NCBI GenBank assembly: GCA_017590115.1
Contig: JAGGNK010007559.1
Span: 632,076-696,075 of the forward strand
Origin: Montifringilla adamsi
Lineage: Eukaryota; Chordata; Aves; Passeriformes; Passeridae
DNA: 64,000 bases
Direction of reading: 5' to 3'
Shown: in pieces, positions 38,759 through 51,200 of the stretch
Numbering within the stretch: position 1 is the stretch's first letter
Layout: the number at the start of each line of letters is the position of its first letter
The notes under the pieces: model-generated
Seen by the model: only the letters and a program-made list of their open reading frames with translations
Databases searched by the model: none
What the model was told of the DNA's origin: nothing
Translations under genes and position numbers: made by a program

Positions 38759-40989
38759 GTGGGACTCGTGGCCAGCCTTGCACTGCAGGGAAGTCCCAAG
38801 GATGCTTTCAATGCTATCCTAGGCACTGCCAGAGGCCTCCAGGTTGGTTTCACTGACCCTGTCGCCCCCCAGACAAGCTCAGATGGTTGTGGAGCTCCAG
38901 TGTGAGTTAAATAATGGCATCACAAGTCAATGGACAGGCTGAGACTGGAATTGGGTCACTGGGATGAGAGTGCTGATGATCCTTGGGGATCAGCTCCATC
39001 CCTTTGTGTCCCCAACTAGGGCAAAGTGGGGACGCTCAGGGGACACCAGGCATGGCAGAGTGGACAAGGGTGGTAAATGGTCCCAAGGATGCACAGCCAG
39101 AGCTGAACCCTGCTTCGAACAGAACCCAGCTCATTCCACACGCTGGAAAGCTGCAGTGCAGAGTCTTTAACTAAAGGAATCCTGAGTGATTTCCACATTG
39201 CTGAATGACATTTTAATAGTGGAAAAATAACACTCCAAATTATCTACTTCATCTCTTCCTATTGTCTTTTACTGGCTGGGAACGAGTGCTGCAGCAAAAC
39301 CAGCTCTGGCCCTTCTGGGAGGGGTTTGCTGCTGCCTCCCAGCCCATGGCAGGCAGTGAGGAGGCCAGGAGAGGCTGCTCCCCTGTGCCCAGCACCCCAT
39401 GAGCCCAGGAGGGGCTGCCCCTGTGCCCAGTCCTCCAGGGCTGGCAGGGCTGCCCACACCTCGCAGTGCTCCCAGGGGCTCTGGCTGCTCAGGCACCAGG
39501 AGCAGCCACGGTGCTGCCAAGGCCTCACGGCCATGCCCCTGCGACACGGGGCTGGCAGGTGGCAGAAGGCAGTGTCTGTCCGCCTCGTGCTGTCCCCCTG
39601 GGGAGCTGGCACCTGTCCCTGTGCCACTGAGTCGCTCTGCAGGAAGATGCTTCTGGCATTTTCTGCTGTGTGCTTCTTCTGACCTGAATTCAGCCACTGC
39701 CACTTGGAGCCTCCATGTGGATGGAGGCACCGAGTGCTGCCACAGGTGCCCAGGAGCAGAGCCTGGGGACAGCAATGCAGCCCTGGCACCCAGCACATCT
39801 CTGAGTGGCTGCGAAAAGGGCAGCTCAAGCTGGGGGACGGTGTCTGCTGTCCCCAGCCTGCACAGCAAAGGACACACAAAAGCCTCACACCAACTTTTAT
39901 TATCACTGACACATAAATCTCCACAAACTCCCTGCTCAGAGGAGAGCAGCCCCAGCCCTTACACAAGGTGCCCCTTGCCAAAGCCCAGCTCAGCCCTGCA
40001 GCCTCGGTGTCCCACAGCCAGGCCGGCTCAGAGCTGTGCCATTCCCAGTGGCTTTCCCACTGCTCCCATCCAGGGGAAGGTTTCCATCCTCTGGACTGAA
40101 GGCACACAAATCGGGAGCTGACCTGTCCTTCTGCCACTCAGCAGCCAGCCCTTGGCACGCTGCCTTCAGTGGGTCAAGGCTCCTTCCACTCAGGAATGCC
40201 GCGTGCTCTTGGCAGGTGCTGGGTCACTCCAGCAGGAATGTGGCTCCAGGACAGCTGTGGGTAAGGCTTTGCAGAAGGATTTTGAGAGAAATGTGCTTGT
40301 CAGGTGCAGGAACCCACCTAGCTCTGCCCGAGGACACAGTGGTTCCACACGTGCGGCTGAGGGCACAGACACTCCTGAGAGGCAGGGCTGGGAGTGAGCC
40401 TGCCCAGGACAGCTCTGGGGGCAGCAGCGTGGAGGGAGGGACAGGGAGCAGAGCAGGACGGCCAGGGAAGGCTGCAGAGGGATGCAGGGAGGCACAGCCC
40501 GCTGCCACCTCGGCTCCTTTTCCGCCCCCACAAGGAAACTGCTCCCCTGGCTCTGTTTGGCACAAACGCTGGCTCAGGACACGCCTTTGGAGGCCACGGA
40601 ATTTGGTAAGAACCTTTGGCAACAGGGCTCAGGGCCCCAGCTCCACTTCTGGCAGGCAAAATTTATAGCAGACATGGGGAGAAACACTGTCCTTTCAAAA
40701 ACACCCCGAGGGAAACCTTTATCAGACAGAGCTCAGCAAAAACCACTGCAACAAGGCAAGTTTCATTTTCACTTTGGGATGTGGATCAGGGAGCACCCCT
40801 GGCACTGACTGAAGGGCCTAAAACCCACAGGGGGTGTATGTGCCACAGGCTGTGGCAGTGACAGACAAGGACAGTAAATATTCAGTAATTGAGGAGAGCC
40901 AAAGGAAACACAATGGGAAACATACTGGAAGCAACAGACTAAAGTATTAAAGTCTGCAGCTGTCAGCATAAAGAAACAGCTTTGCTGTA

Positions 40990-41245
40990 ATGTCAGAGAA
41001 TCACAGAATGGTTTGGGTTGGAAGGGACCTTAAAGCTCATCCCACTCCCACCTCTGCCATGGGTAGGGACACCTTCCACTGTCCCAGGTTAATCCAAGCC
41101 CTGTCCCAGGTTGATCCAAGCCCTGTCCAACCTGGCCTTGGGCACTTCCAGGGATCCAGGGGCAGCCCCAGCTGCTCTGGGCACCTTGTGCCAGGGCCTC
41201 AGCTACCTCCCAGGGAAGAATTCCTTCCCAAAATCACATGAAGAA
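40990..41245 (-). mobile_element. CR1-type LINE 3' end (fragment)
   Basis: Starts with the reverse complement of the CR1 3' end (CACAGAATGGTTTGGGTTGGAAGGGACCTTAAAG class, seen here near 41000-41035) and continues with the usual CR1 3' UTR text. The CCCAGGTTNATCCAAGCCCTG segment is duplicated inside it near 41080-41125. No reverse transcriptase frame remains. Confidence 0.85.
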
Positions 41246-41439
41246 GGACATTTTGGGCAGTGTCTGTGAAATACCTTGACTCAGAGCAGCTGTGCTCTAA
41301 GACCTGGGGCAGTCCATTTTTTACAAAAATGGAAAAAAATCATGCCAGCCAGTGTATCCTATAAAACCAGAAAAGGCCAGAGACAAGACTTCGAGGTGAC
41401 TGGTCCTTCCTTGCTGACAAAGCAGACACCTGCCCTGCA

Positions 41440-41961
41440 ATCCCAATGGTCTGCAGTTTTATTTTTGGCAGATTATAATTAAAATGGCTTTTATGGCTTT
41501 AAAAAGAAGCCACGAAGCTGCACGTTTTGGTTGAAGCAGAGAGGTGTGCTCTGGGTGAGGGGACAGTGGCCTTGGCTCTGCTCCTGCCACCTGCCCACCA
41601 ACACTTCTGGGCAGCCTTGGCTCCCCGGAGTGTTCTTGTTTCTCACCAGCAAGTAAGAAAGTTCTGGTTGCTAACCAGTCCAGTCCCAGAGGCAGAATAA
41701 AAAGTCCTTGTTAAAACCTAGAAAAGCTGGTTTCTAACAAAATCAAATCCAAACACACTTCCTGGGTCGATGCCTTTCTCTCAGGTTCCATCACCCATGC
41801 AACGGAACTTCCCCTACAGAGCAATTTAATTCCTCTTCCATTACACACCTTCCAGTCTTCTCAGGAGCCTTGACAAGCTATTCCTCCATTCCTTTCTTTA
41901 ACATTTTTTCCTATGCACATCCTTCCTGCCCTTCCCTTCCGTCGCACCCTGTTCCTCTCAG
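41440..41961 (-). other. TBC1D16: TBC1D16 3' UTR (estimated)
   Basis: Sequence after the TBC1D16 stop codon, AT-richer than the exons. A minus-strand AATAAA lies at 41458-41463, about 500 bases after the stop codon, and is the best poly(A) signal seen. The CR1 fragment lies further downstream. Confidence 0.45.
41458..41463 (-). terminator. Candidate poly(A) signal of TBC1D16
   Basis: AATAAA on the gene strand, the first canonical signal in a sensible position after the stop codon. Confidence 0.4.
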
Positions 41962-42207
41962 CTATTTTCGGAAGGCAAAGACATCCCGTGTTTTCAGGCC
42001 TCTCTTGCCTTCACTTCCTGCTTTAGGAGAAGACACTTCCACCAGCCCCCCGTATGGGCAGCTCTCGGACTCTGGGTGGTGGCCAGAGCACTCCACAGCA
42101 GGGATGAAGCCGCTGTCCCACATGCCTGTCCCACACAGCTTGCAGAGGTCGTGCAGGCTGCAGGGGATGCGGGGCAGCAGGTGGAACTGATAGAGCAGAC
42201 TCCTGGC
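41962..42207 (-). CDS. TBC1D16: TBC1D16 coding exon 11 (C-terminus, stop)
   Basis: 246 nt, 81 codons plus stop. Encodes ARSLLYQFHLLPRIPCSLHD, a Cys/Gly segment and a basic tail ending AFRK. Acceptor CTCCAG. Confidence 0.96.
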   Translation of the reverse strand, partial: ARSLLYQFHLLPRIPCSLHDLCKLCGTGMWDSGFIPAVECSGHHPESESCPYGGLVEVSSPKAGSEGKRGLKTRDVFAFRK

Positions 42208-45200
42208 CTGGAGGGAGAGAGAGGGAAAACAGTCACCCCTCACCAGGGACCAGCATGGAGGGCTGGGGTGAACTCCCACCCAATCCTCCTGTTTGGCTGC
42301 CTGGGTTTCAGCAAACAGCTTCCTGCCAAACACCTGAGGGTTACCTGAGGCACTGGGGACAGTGGCAGGTCACAGGGGCTGCCACACACCACAGCTCATC
42401 CCATGGCCCCAGTCGCTGCCAGCTGAAAGGAACGGGCACCATGGCACCAACAGCTCTGTCTCCATTTCCCTGAGCAGGTTATCCAAACAAGGGTTATCCC
42501 AACGACACTGCCACCTCCCAAGCACTCAACAACTACCTCCTCCTCCTGCAAATCTTGTTTCCAGGCAAACAGCAGCATCCCACCCAGGCAGCCACGGGGA
42601 TACAGGAGATGCAAAGCTGAAGCAGCAATCCCTGGGTTTCTGAATACTCTGACTCATCTCTGGACCTTGTCCCACACGGGCACCTGGGCATTTACCTTCC
42701 TGAGTACGAGCTCCCCGTTCATGTGCATGGCCAGGTTGCTGAAATGCAGCAGCATCTGGTCAGTGGCCAGCTGCTGCTCGATGACGTCGTCCCCATAAAT
42801 CACCACGATGGCCACGCAGATGAAGAGGTGGAAATAGTCTGTCTGGAATGGGAACACAGGGGCTGCTGTACAGCAGGTGGAGGCAGAGCTCTGGCTCCAC
42901 CTCCCACCCTCCACAAGCAGGTCCTCAGTGAGAGATTTTGCTCCCTTCAGTTCTGCCCAGTGATGAGAATGTGAGTCACTGGTGACTTCTGAACCACAGC
43001 TGAGCCAAAGCCTCTTTACTTCACAGCACAGCAGCAAGGTCTGCACCAGTGTTTGAAGCATAGAGCAGATTTTTGGGAAGACATTTCCCAGCTGTGTAAG
43101 AGAAGCCTGAACTTCAGAAGCGGGTGTTCAGCATTTCCTGAAACACCTCCTTGTGAAGCCCACACATCCCCAAGGAGGAGAGGCAAGCAGGGCTCCATCC
43201 TCCTGCCACTCAGATAAACCTCTGCCATAGTCCCAGACCCAGTTTATTTTGGTTACTTTGCTTTGAAGAGCCTTTCTGGAAACCCTCAGTGCTGAGGCTG
43301 AGGACTCAGCCAGGATGTGCCGTGCCCTGGCAGCTGCCTCACCTGGTAGTGAGCCCAGCACGCTTCCCACATGCGCAGCGCCTCGGCCTCCGGGAACTCC
43401 CTCTTGAAGCAGAGCAGGATCCAGCGGTGGCAGAAGAGCATCTGCAGCCCGTCCTCTCCCAGGGCACACAGGTGCTGGTGGAAGCGGGGGTGCATCAGCC
43501 GCAGCAGCTCGCGCAGGTACAGCTGCAAAACACACCCGGGCTGGCTGGAGAGCTCTTCTCTCCCAGCTGCCACTTCACAAGAAGGATGGGTGTAATTGCT
43601 GGAGTACCTCAGTCACCCAGGATCAATTCTACCCACCAGGTATTTCCATAGAATATCCTGAATTGGAACTGATCCACAAGGATCGTCAAAGTCCAGCTCC
43701 TGGCCCTGCACGTGGCAACCCCAAGGATCACCCCAAGGATGTAGTGGCTCTGGAGTGTGATTTGGAATGCTGGACCCCCCCAGCTCAGGAACAGGGGAGA
43801 GGAGAAGCCATGACAAGGCTGAAGGGAGCCCAGCACTCAGCCTCACCAGCTGCTTCTCCATGTCCTCATCCCGGGGGGAGCTGATGAAGATCGTGTTCTG
43901 CATTAACCCAACAAAGCACCAGAAAGTATCCGACTCGTCCAGAACCTCTGCCAGGAGTGGGGCAACCAGGTCAGACATGCCCTGGGAGTATCCAATGGCT
44001 GGGTTAAACACTGCATAGTTCAGCAAGATCCTCCTGGAGCAGAGACACAAATGCAGAGGGGACAGGTGAGGGCAGGTGACAGCATCATCTCAGTGACAAA
44101 GACACAGGGCCTCATGTAAGGTGCTATAACACAGACAGGGAAACCCTGCTGCAAACCCCAGTCCTGTGGCATAAACTTCAGAAAAAGGTTTGGCATTCAC
44201 AGGCAGCAAAATGTAAACAGAAAATGAGAATTTAAAAATATGAGGAGGACAGAAATGAATGGCCCATGGGAAAGAAGAGATGATGCCCAACACATCCATA
44301 AACCTCCAAGCCATGCTGTTGGATGAAACCCAACTCTTTTGAGATCACACCTTTACAAGTCACACTGTCATGGAGCAGACTCTGGTGTGCTTGTCCTCTA
44401 CCCCACCAGGAGAACCACAGACCCAAGCACCTGCCCACAGCCCTACCACAGCACCTTTGCTGTGCCCGTGTGTGCAGGGAAGCTCAGAGTTGGGAGCAGG
44501 GTTATAGGACTGAGAAGGGAACTACAGCAGCAGTGGAAGCACTGGGGAAGTCCTTGCTGCTGCGTCCCGTGGTTGCAGAGGCACGGCGGGTGCTGTGCAG
44601 CATTCCCAGGCAGCCTGGGCTGGGGGCTGACTAACATTGAGCAGGACATGGTTTTTAGGACACTGGAATCAGACACTTCACCTCATGGTCTCCACATTTG
44701 GGTTGTCCTCCCCTCGGAAGAACTGGTTGCTGCGGTCGGTCCTCACGACATCCTTGTCCACCGTGAACTGCACCTGGCGCCAGAAATCCTTCTGCTCATC
44801 TGGAGTCATGGACAGCCTGCACACCACACAGCAACAGCAGAGGGTTGCCAAGAAAGGAATGTGATTGCCACAAGGAACAAAAAGCCTCATTTCAGTCTTA
44901 GTTTGCAGAGAAAAACTATTCCTGTACCGAGTTTCCTCAGCACCTGAAAAATAGACCAGCAGGTCTGTCCAGAACAGTGGATTGTCTGTCCCAAGGGATT
45001 ACTGGAAGGAGCCTCCTGGGTTATAAACAGGATGACATGATGTGTTTGCTGCAATAAACACTTCAAAAGCATCAGATTCTGCTCTCCACTGCCCCTTGGA
45101 ACTCAGCACATCAGAACTCACCACTCTGGTTTGATTGTCTCCTGATTATTAACAGTACTGTGCCCCTCCAGCTTCAATGTACCCCCCTCCATTTAACAAC

Positions 45201-48200
45201 ACACAAATCTTTCATTAGCTACCTTCTGGAATTACATAACCCTTCTCATCCCTTATTTTTATGTACATTTTATTCATAAAGAAATAAAAGATCCCAATTT
45301 TACCTTCAGTGTTCTAACCCAAGCCTTGCCTGGGAGGTGTTTCCCTGCATGGTTCTCACAGGGCTGCTCCCAGAGCCCAGGTAAGGAAATGTCTGAGCTC
45401 TGTGGAGTTGGCTTCAGAGCCTCAGCAGTGCCCAACACCTCCTTCCCCATCCCCGCCACTCCTTTACTCCAGCCTCTCCTCACGCAAGGATGCAGAGACT
45501 GAGGTGTCACTGTGACATCCAGCCCAAGGAAGATGAGCAGGGGAGGATGATGATGGTCTGTTACCTTTTCTCCTGGATCTCAAAGTATTCTTTCCTCTTC
45601 TGCAGCCTCAGTGCCTCTCTCTCTTCAGAGGTGGACTCGTAGCTGTAGTAGTGCAGCAGAAAGGGCCACACCTCCCCACGGATGGAAATATCAATCCCAC
45701 CAAAGAAAATGGCCTGGAAGAAGGAGCAAAAGTTATGGCTGGTACAGTTTCACATTCTCAAAAACAGCAACAGGCAACTGCCCGCTGCTGTGCTTTGGTG
45801 CCTCTGCAGCTCTTTCCTGACAAGTGACGCCTTGATTCAAGCTCCTGCAATTTGCACATGTTTAGAGGGAAAGTGCTGGCCCTCTATTCCCAGACCAGAC
45901 ACAAATCAGGCTCATTTCAATGTCAATAACCACCCCCGGAGAGGCTCTATGATTAACGTGTCGTTCTCATGTCACGGCTTAATCCCAAATCCTGGAGACT
46001 CTGCACTGCACTGCAAACTTCTCTCTCAGGGCCCGGGCCCCGTGCTCCCCTCAGCCCTGTTATTTCATACAGCAATCTCAGCTCATACAATCTCACTTCA
46101 TACAATCTCAGCTATTTAAACCATCTCAGCTCTTTCAGCAATCTCCAGTGCTCTCTGTGACTTGGTCACACATTCTGCAAACACAGCAGGCACTGGACAC
46201 TTTGGTTTATTGATTCCAAACGGCAGCAGAAGTGGGACAGCTCCTCGGTCAGAGTCACAGAGTCACACACACCACAGAGTCACAGAATTGATAGGGCTGG
46301 AAGGGACTCTGGAGATACCCAGTCCAACCCCCCTCGCCAAGGCAGGGTCACCTAGAGCAGGGGACACAGGAACACGTCCAGGTGGGAATCCAGTCCTCCA
46401 GCCAAGGCTTCACTCAGGTCTCCCTCCTCCCAAAAGCCCAGCTCTTGCCTTGGCAGGAACACAAACTCCTGCAGCTCCCCTGGGGACCCGCACTCAGCAC
46501 AGGAGAGAACACAGGAGAGCCCCTCACCTTCCTCAGCCTGTACTCCTCCTCCACCTGGCCGGCCTCGTTGAGGTGGTGCAGCCAGGCTGCCACGTCCAGG
46601 CGCCGCTGGGAGTTCTCCTCAGGGTGCGTCTCCGAGGAGGGCAGCTTGGGGCGGCGGATGGAGAACTGCATGCAGGTTTTCTCATCTGCAAGCTGCTGAG
46701 GGGGCAGAACAAACCACAGCTGCAGCAGGAGCCAGGGAGAGCAGCACAGTGTGAAACGCAGAGCAGGGAAACCTCTGCATGCTTCATGTAGGATTAAGCA
46801 CTGAGGAGCTGCACTTGGGAAGGTTTTGTTGGCTTTTTTTTTTTAATTCCAACCATTGCAATAACAAGAGTGATTAGAATAATTAAAATCCACCACGAAA
46901 CAGCTTCATCTTAAAAAAAAAAATAGTTTCCATTCCTCCTCCAATCTTATCCCTGACCTGAAACTGAATTAATGCTGCTTACAGCAAAACTTGCCCCTGC
47001 CAGGAATGCCTGCAATAAATTACATATGATTGGCCATATACAAAGGGATTGCTGTTAGGAGAGCGGGGAACTGCGCTGCCAGGCTCTCTGAGGGCACTCA
47101 GGATCCCAGTGCAAGGCTGCAGCTGACATTTAATTTAAAAATCAAAGGTTGCTCAATGCAAAAAGTGAGCCCATGCGACCGTAATAAGAAAAGCAGCGGG
47201 GGGCTCTGTGGGAAGGATGGAAATTTAAAAATCACTGTTTCTAATAAGCACATACAATATCTTAAACAGATAATTAAAGAGCTCTTATCACATTTGTATG
47301 TAGATTGAACAAAATATGGCAAGATGCCTTGTCAAAACATTCTCCAAACGGAATGTTATGCATCACAAGATGGATGAAAGGCTCTGACACAATTTCCAAC
47401 CTATCTCTGCAGATTTCCAGACACCTTCTGTGCCTAAAGGACAGCGCTGACCTGTCAGGCCCATCAAAATCACTAAGTAAATCTTCTGGATGATCTTCTC
47501 CCATATTGCACAGGTAGAACAGGAATGGATGGAGACAGACAAGTCCGAGAGACACCTTGAGTCCAGTTTGCATTTCCATCCTAAACACCCAGCATCTGGC
47601 AGTCCTGCCTGACCTGGTGACATGAACTCAAAGCCTCATTTCTCCAACACACCAACCCATGTGTGAGACACGTGGCCCCAAGAGCCTGGCTCAGGTACCT
47701 GGTCCTTGAGATGTGTCTCTGTGCAGTACTTCCATTGCTGAAACACCTCGGACAGTTTATCCAGGCCACCGTGGTGAAAATGGAAGATCTTGTACTGGCT
47801 CTCCCTGCTTGCCACCACCAGCTGCCCACAGGTACATGCCTCATCACTGTGGGAACAATGGAGAGCAACCTGCAGGGGTCACCCAGCACCACGAGGGACC
47901 AGCAGAACCCTCGGGGAGAGACAGTGCAGAGCAAGTCACAAAGTGCAACACCAAGCTGCCCCATAAAACAGGGCACAGAGGCAGCTTTACATCCCTGGGA
48001 CTCACTGATCCTTACGGGTCACTTCAACTGAGACACTTCATGATTGTGTGACATGGTCATAGTGACAATTTTCTCCACTTGTGCCTGGTAACAGCACTAT
48101 TTTTACCCTTCCTTCACATGAAGGATTTAAAATTTGTCTTCCCTGGAGGAAAAACCACAGGAAGTCTGCCCCAGAAACATTAAGGCAGTACACAAAGTCA

Positions 48201-51200
48201 GCTCCTAGGGACGTGTAGACTTGCTCACACACAGCTCTGTCCAAAGAAACAGGGAGTGAGAGCAAAAAAAAGGGAGTAAAAATGTTTTTGCAATGATTTG
48301 AAATAAATTTTGTAATAATTTGAAAGATAACTGAAGAGGCTAAGAGCAGCAAGACTCCAGAGGAGCCTGGTGAGGGGCAGGCAAAAGAAAAGGTACCATA
48401 GATAAAGATGTTTTTCATATCCCCAGGTTATGTGAAGCATTTATGGTATGACAGCTAAGAGCAACCTTTACTTTACTAAAAATAAAATCCTTTTGACTCT
48501 GTAGCTGTAATTCAGAGGCTCTCCTTGGGAAGGCTGACACTCACTTTCCTGGAGACAATTGTTCTGGAAAGGCTTCCAGGTAGGATTGCAGAAATCACCT
48601 CTGCCCAGAGCCCCAACATGGAGCATGCGCAGCTCAGACACAACTCACACAACTCACACACAGCTCACACACAGCTCACACATAGTTCACACACAATTCA
48701 CACGATTCACACAGCTCACACACAATTCTCACACAGCTCACACACAATTCGCACAGTTCACACAATTCTCACACAGCTCATACATAGCTCACACACAATT
48801 CACGATTCACACAACTCACACACAATTCTCACACAGCTCACACACAACTCACACAATTCACACAACTCACACACAGCTCACACAAGGATCCAGTACCTGA
48901 AGAAAAGACGAAGGGATCTCATTTGTCCCAGGTCTACTCTGAAGACACCACACACCTGCTCGAGGGCAAATACCTTCTGCTGTTCCTCCCATCTGGTGCT
49001 CTGCGTTTGCCCATTGTTCTCCTGGGACTGGGCACTGGTGTCCAGGCTGGAGGCAGAGCTGGTGGAGCAGGTCATGCGATTGTCACACGTGTCCCTGTGG
49101 ACAGAGCGTGGGGACAAAAACCCCATCAGCCATGGGAGGCTGTGGGTACATGCAACAATCACAGATGCTCCATGTTAAAAACCTTTAGTCAGAGTTCTGA
49201 AACTGGCATTCATTCACCAACTACATTATTTTTATTTAAATTAATCCCTACCATCCCAAAAAGCATCCTGCTGTTGGCCTTTTCCTAAAGTTCTTGCATG
49301 TAGAACTGGGGAGAGCCAAACTCATTCCTCAAAACACCAACTTTTGAGAAGGTAAAATGAAGAAGCTCAAGCAATGCCCTCAGTGTCCAGCTCAGCCACT
49401 CAACATCAGGATGGGAACAGGAGGAATGAGAACATTCCAACAGCAGCGTGGACCTGAGATCTCATCTGGGAAATTGCCTCTTTGACCAGTAAGATCCAAA
49501 GATGTTTCCCCTGAACTTGAGTTTCTCATTACACCTCTGCAAGAGGACCTGCCAAGACTGGATTCATGTCTATAAACTCTAGACAAATGGTTTCCACCTG
49601 CAGTCTTGAACCTTGGCAGAGTTAGGATTGGGAAATCACACCTGAGTTCTTCAATCCACCATAAAGTAGAGAAAGTGAACCCAACCCTTTCCCAATCCAC
49701 CCCAGATCTCCAGCTTTAAATGCAAACTGAATTCAAACTCAAAAAGCCCCCATTTCCCCACCAGCCCCCATCCCAAAGGAAAAATATCAGTGCTTTGGGA
49801 ATTAAGTGAATGTGAAACTGTGACCCTTGGCTCATAAAAAGGCCAATGCACGTGAACAATCTCGGCGCGGGCTCTGAATGGGCTCTGCTGTGAAATTGGG
49901 GTTTGCCAGACAAGGCCCGGAGCAGGTACAAAGCAGCCCCCTGCAAGGCCACTTTATGTGGTGTTTTCTAATCCTCTTATCCAACAATGTGGGCACTGAA
50001 GGCTGGAAATCACACACTCAGCATGCACTTCACATCCATGTGCCTCCCGCGCCTGGCTCCAGGGCCTCTTCCACAGGAGCAGCAGCGCCCTGCGGGCCAG
50101 GGCAGCACATCCCGAGGGACAGGGCTCTGGACAGCCCAGCCAGCTGGGTGCATTTTCATCCCAGCCCTGCTCCAGTGTGTGGCTCAGCTCCCCCAGCCCC
50201 TTCCTGCTCCTGTGGCACTGGAGGAGACCAAGGCTGGTTGACTCTGGCTAAAGGAGCAGCTTCATGGATCTCTGGGAAGTTCTGCTGCTCCAGTTTTTGG
50301 AAAGAAAGCAGCAAAGCAGAACTCACACTCAGGCCATTTGGAGGATGAGGACTCAGAAGGGAGGTGGCAATAAGGGTCACACCATACATCCAAACTCACT
50401 CCAGGTTAGACAGGATACCTTCGACCACAGGCACAGCTGTACACCATCCCCTGCCTTGGGGATTTTTCCATGAAGATTGTACTGGCCTTTATGAAAAATC
50501 AAGCATTACTTTCTGATAAGGTGGCAAAATGTAACACTTTCTAAAACACTGAGTATCTAACATTAACACAGATGTAACAAGAGTCCTGGTACAAGACACT
50601 TGGGCTGGACTGCCTGCTAGGAGCAGCTGGTATTTATGGAGCAACACTTCATAACAGCCACAGCTGGTTACACAGGATTTTCCTGGAAGAGATGACTCAA
50701 ACTAACTCAAAGATTAAGCAGAGGCAACCCATTTTCTAATGGCAAAAGGGCTGGAGGATGGGTTGGTGTGAGGATCATGCGGGTCGTGGTCACAGAGGTC
50801 CACATGCCAGATCTTCAAGAACATCATCTGAAATGACCAGCAGAGATGTCCAGAGAACTGCCAAGAAATGAGTTACCACTAGAGCTGGCTTTGATGCTGG
50901 GCATTCCATAGCTCTTCAGCGCAGCACAGCATTTCCAGCTGCAGTTCCCTGTGCTCCAAACCCCAAATCTGCCCCAGATGCAGCTGCAGCCAGCTGAGAC
51001 CCGCGGGCAGGAGAGGCCGGGCACAGCGCTGGCACTGGGGGAACCTCCGGAAATGCTTCTCCAAGACAAATGTTTACAGTTCCCATGCAGCCACCGGTGA
51101 CAAGCTCGCACACGCATCCCGGGCACGGCAGCTCCTGTGTCAGGGGGTTCAGCCCCTGCAGGCAGCAAGAAGCACCAGGGGTGAGCAGAGTGCCTCAGCC

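Larger units (their letters stand above)
27561..40985. other. Intergenic DNA between CBX4 and TBC1D16
   Basis: About 13 kb with no recognised protein-coding gene. Content alternates between AT-rich (27.5-29.5 kb) and GC-rich stretches. Simple and tandem repeats are listed separately. A moderate CTCF-like motif (GCAGGAGGGGGCGC) lies at 36519-36532. In mammals this interval is much longer and carries noncoding RNAs; none can be shown here. Confidence 0.5.

Noticed and set aside
48636..48886. CRISPR-like array of direct repeats
   Set aside because: Units vary in length and sequence with no unique spacers, and the genome is a vertebrate. It is a degenerate minisatellite.
48525..49178. Plus-strand frame rich in His, Thr and Ser repeats
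   Set aside because: It is translation of the CACACA tandem array and the antisense of TBC1D16 exon 3, not a gene.
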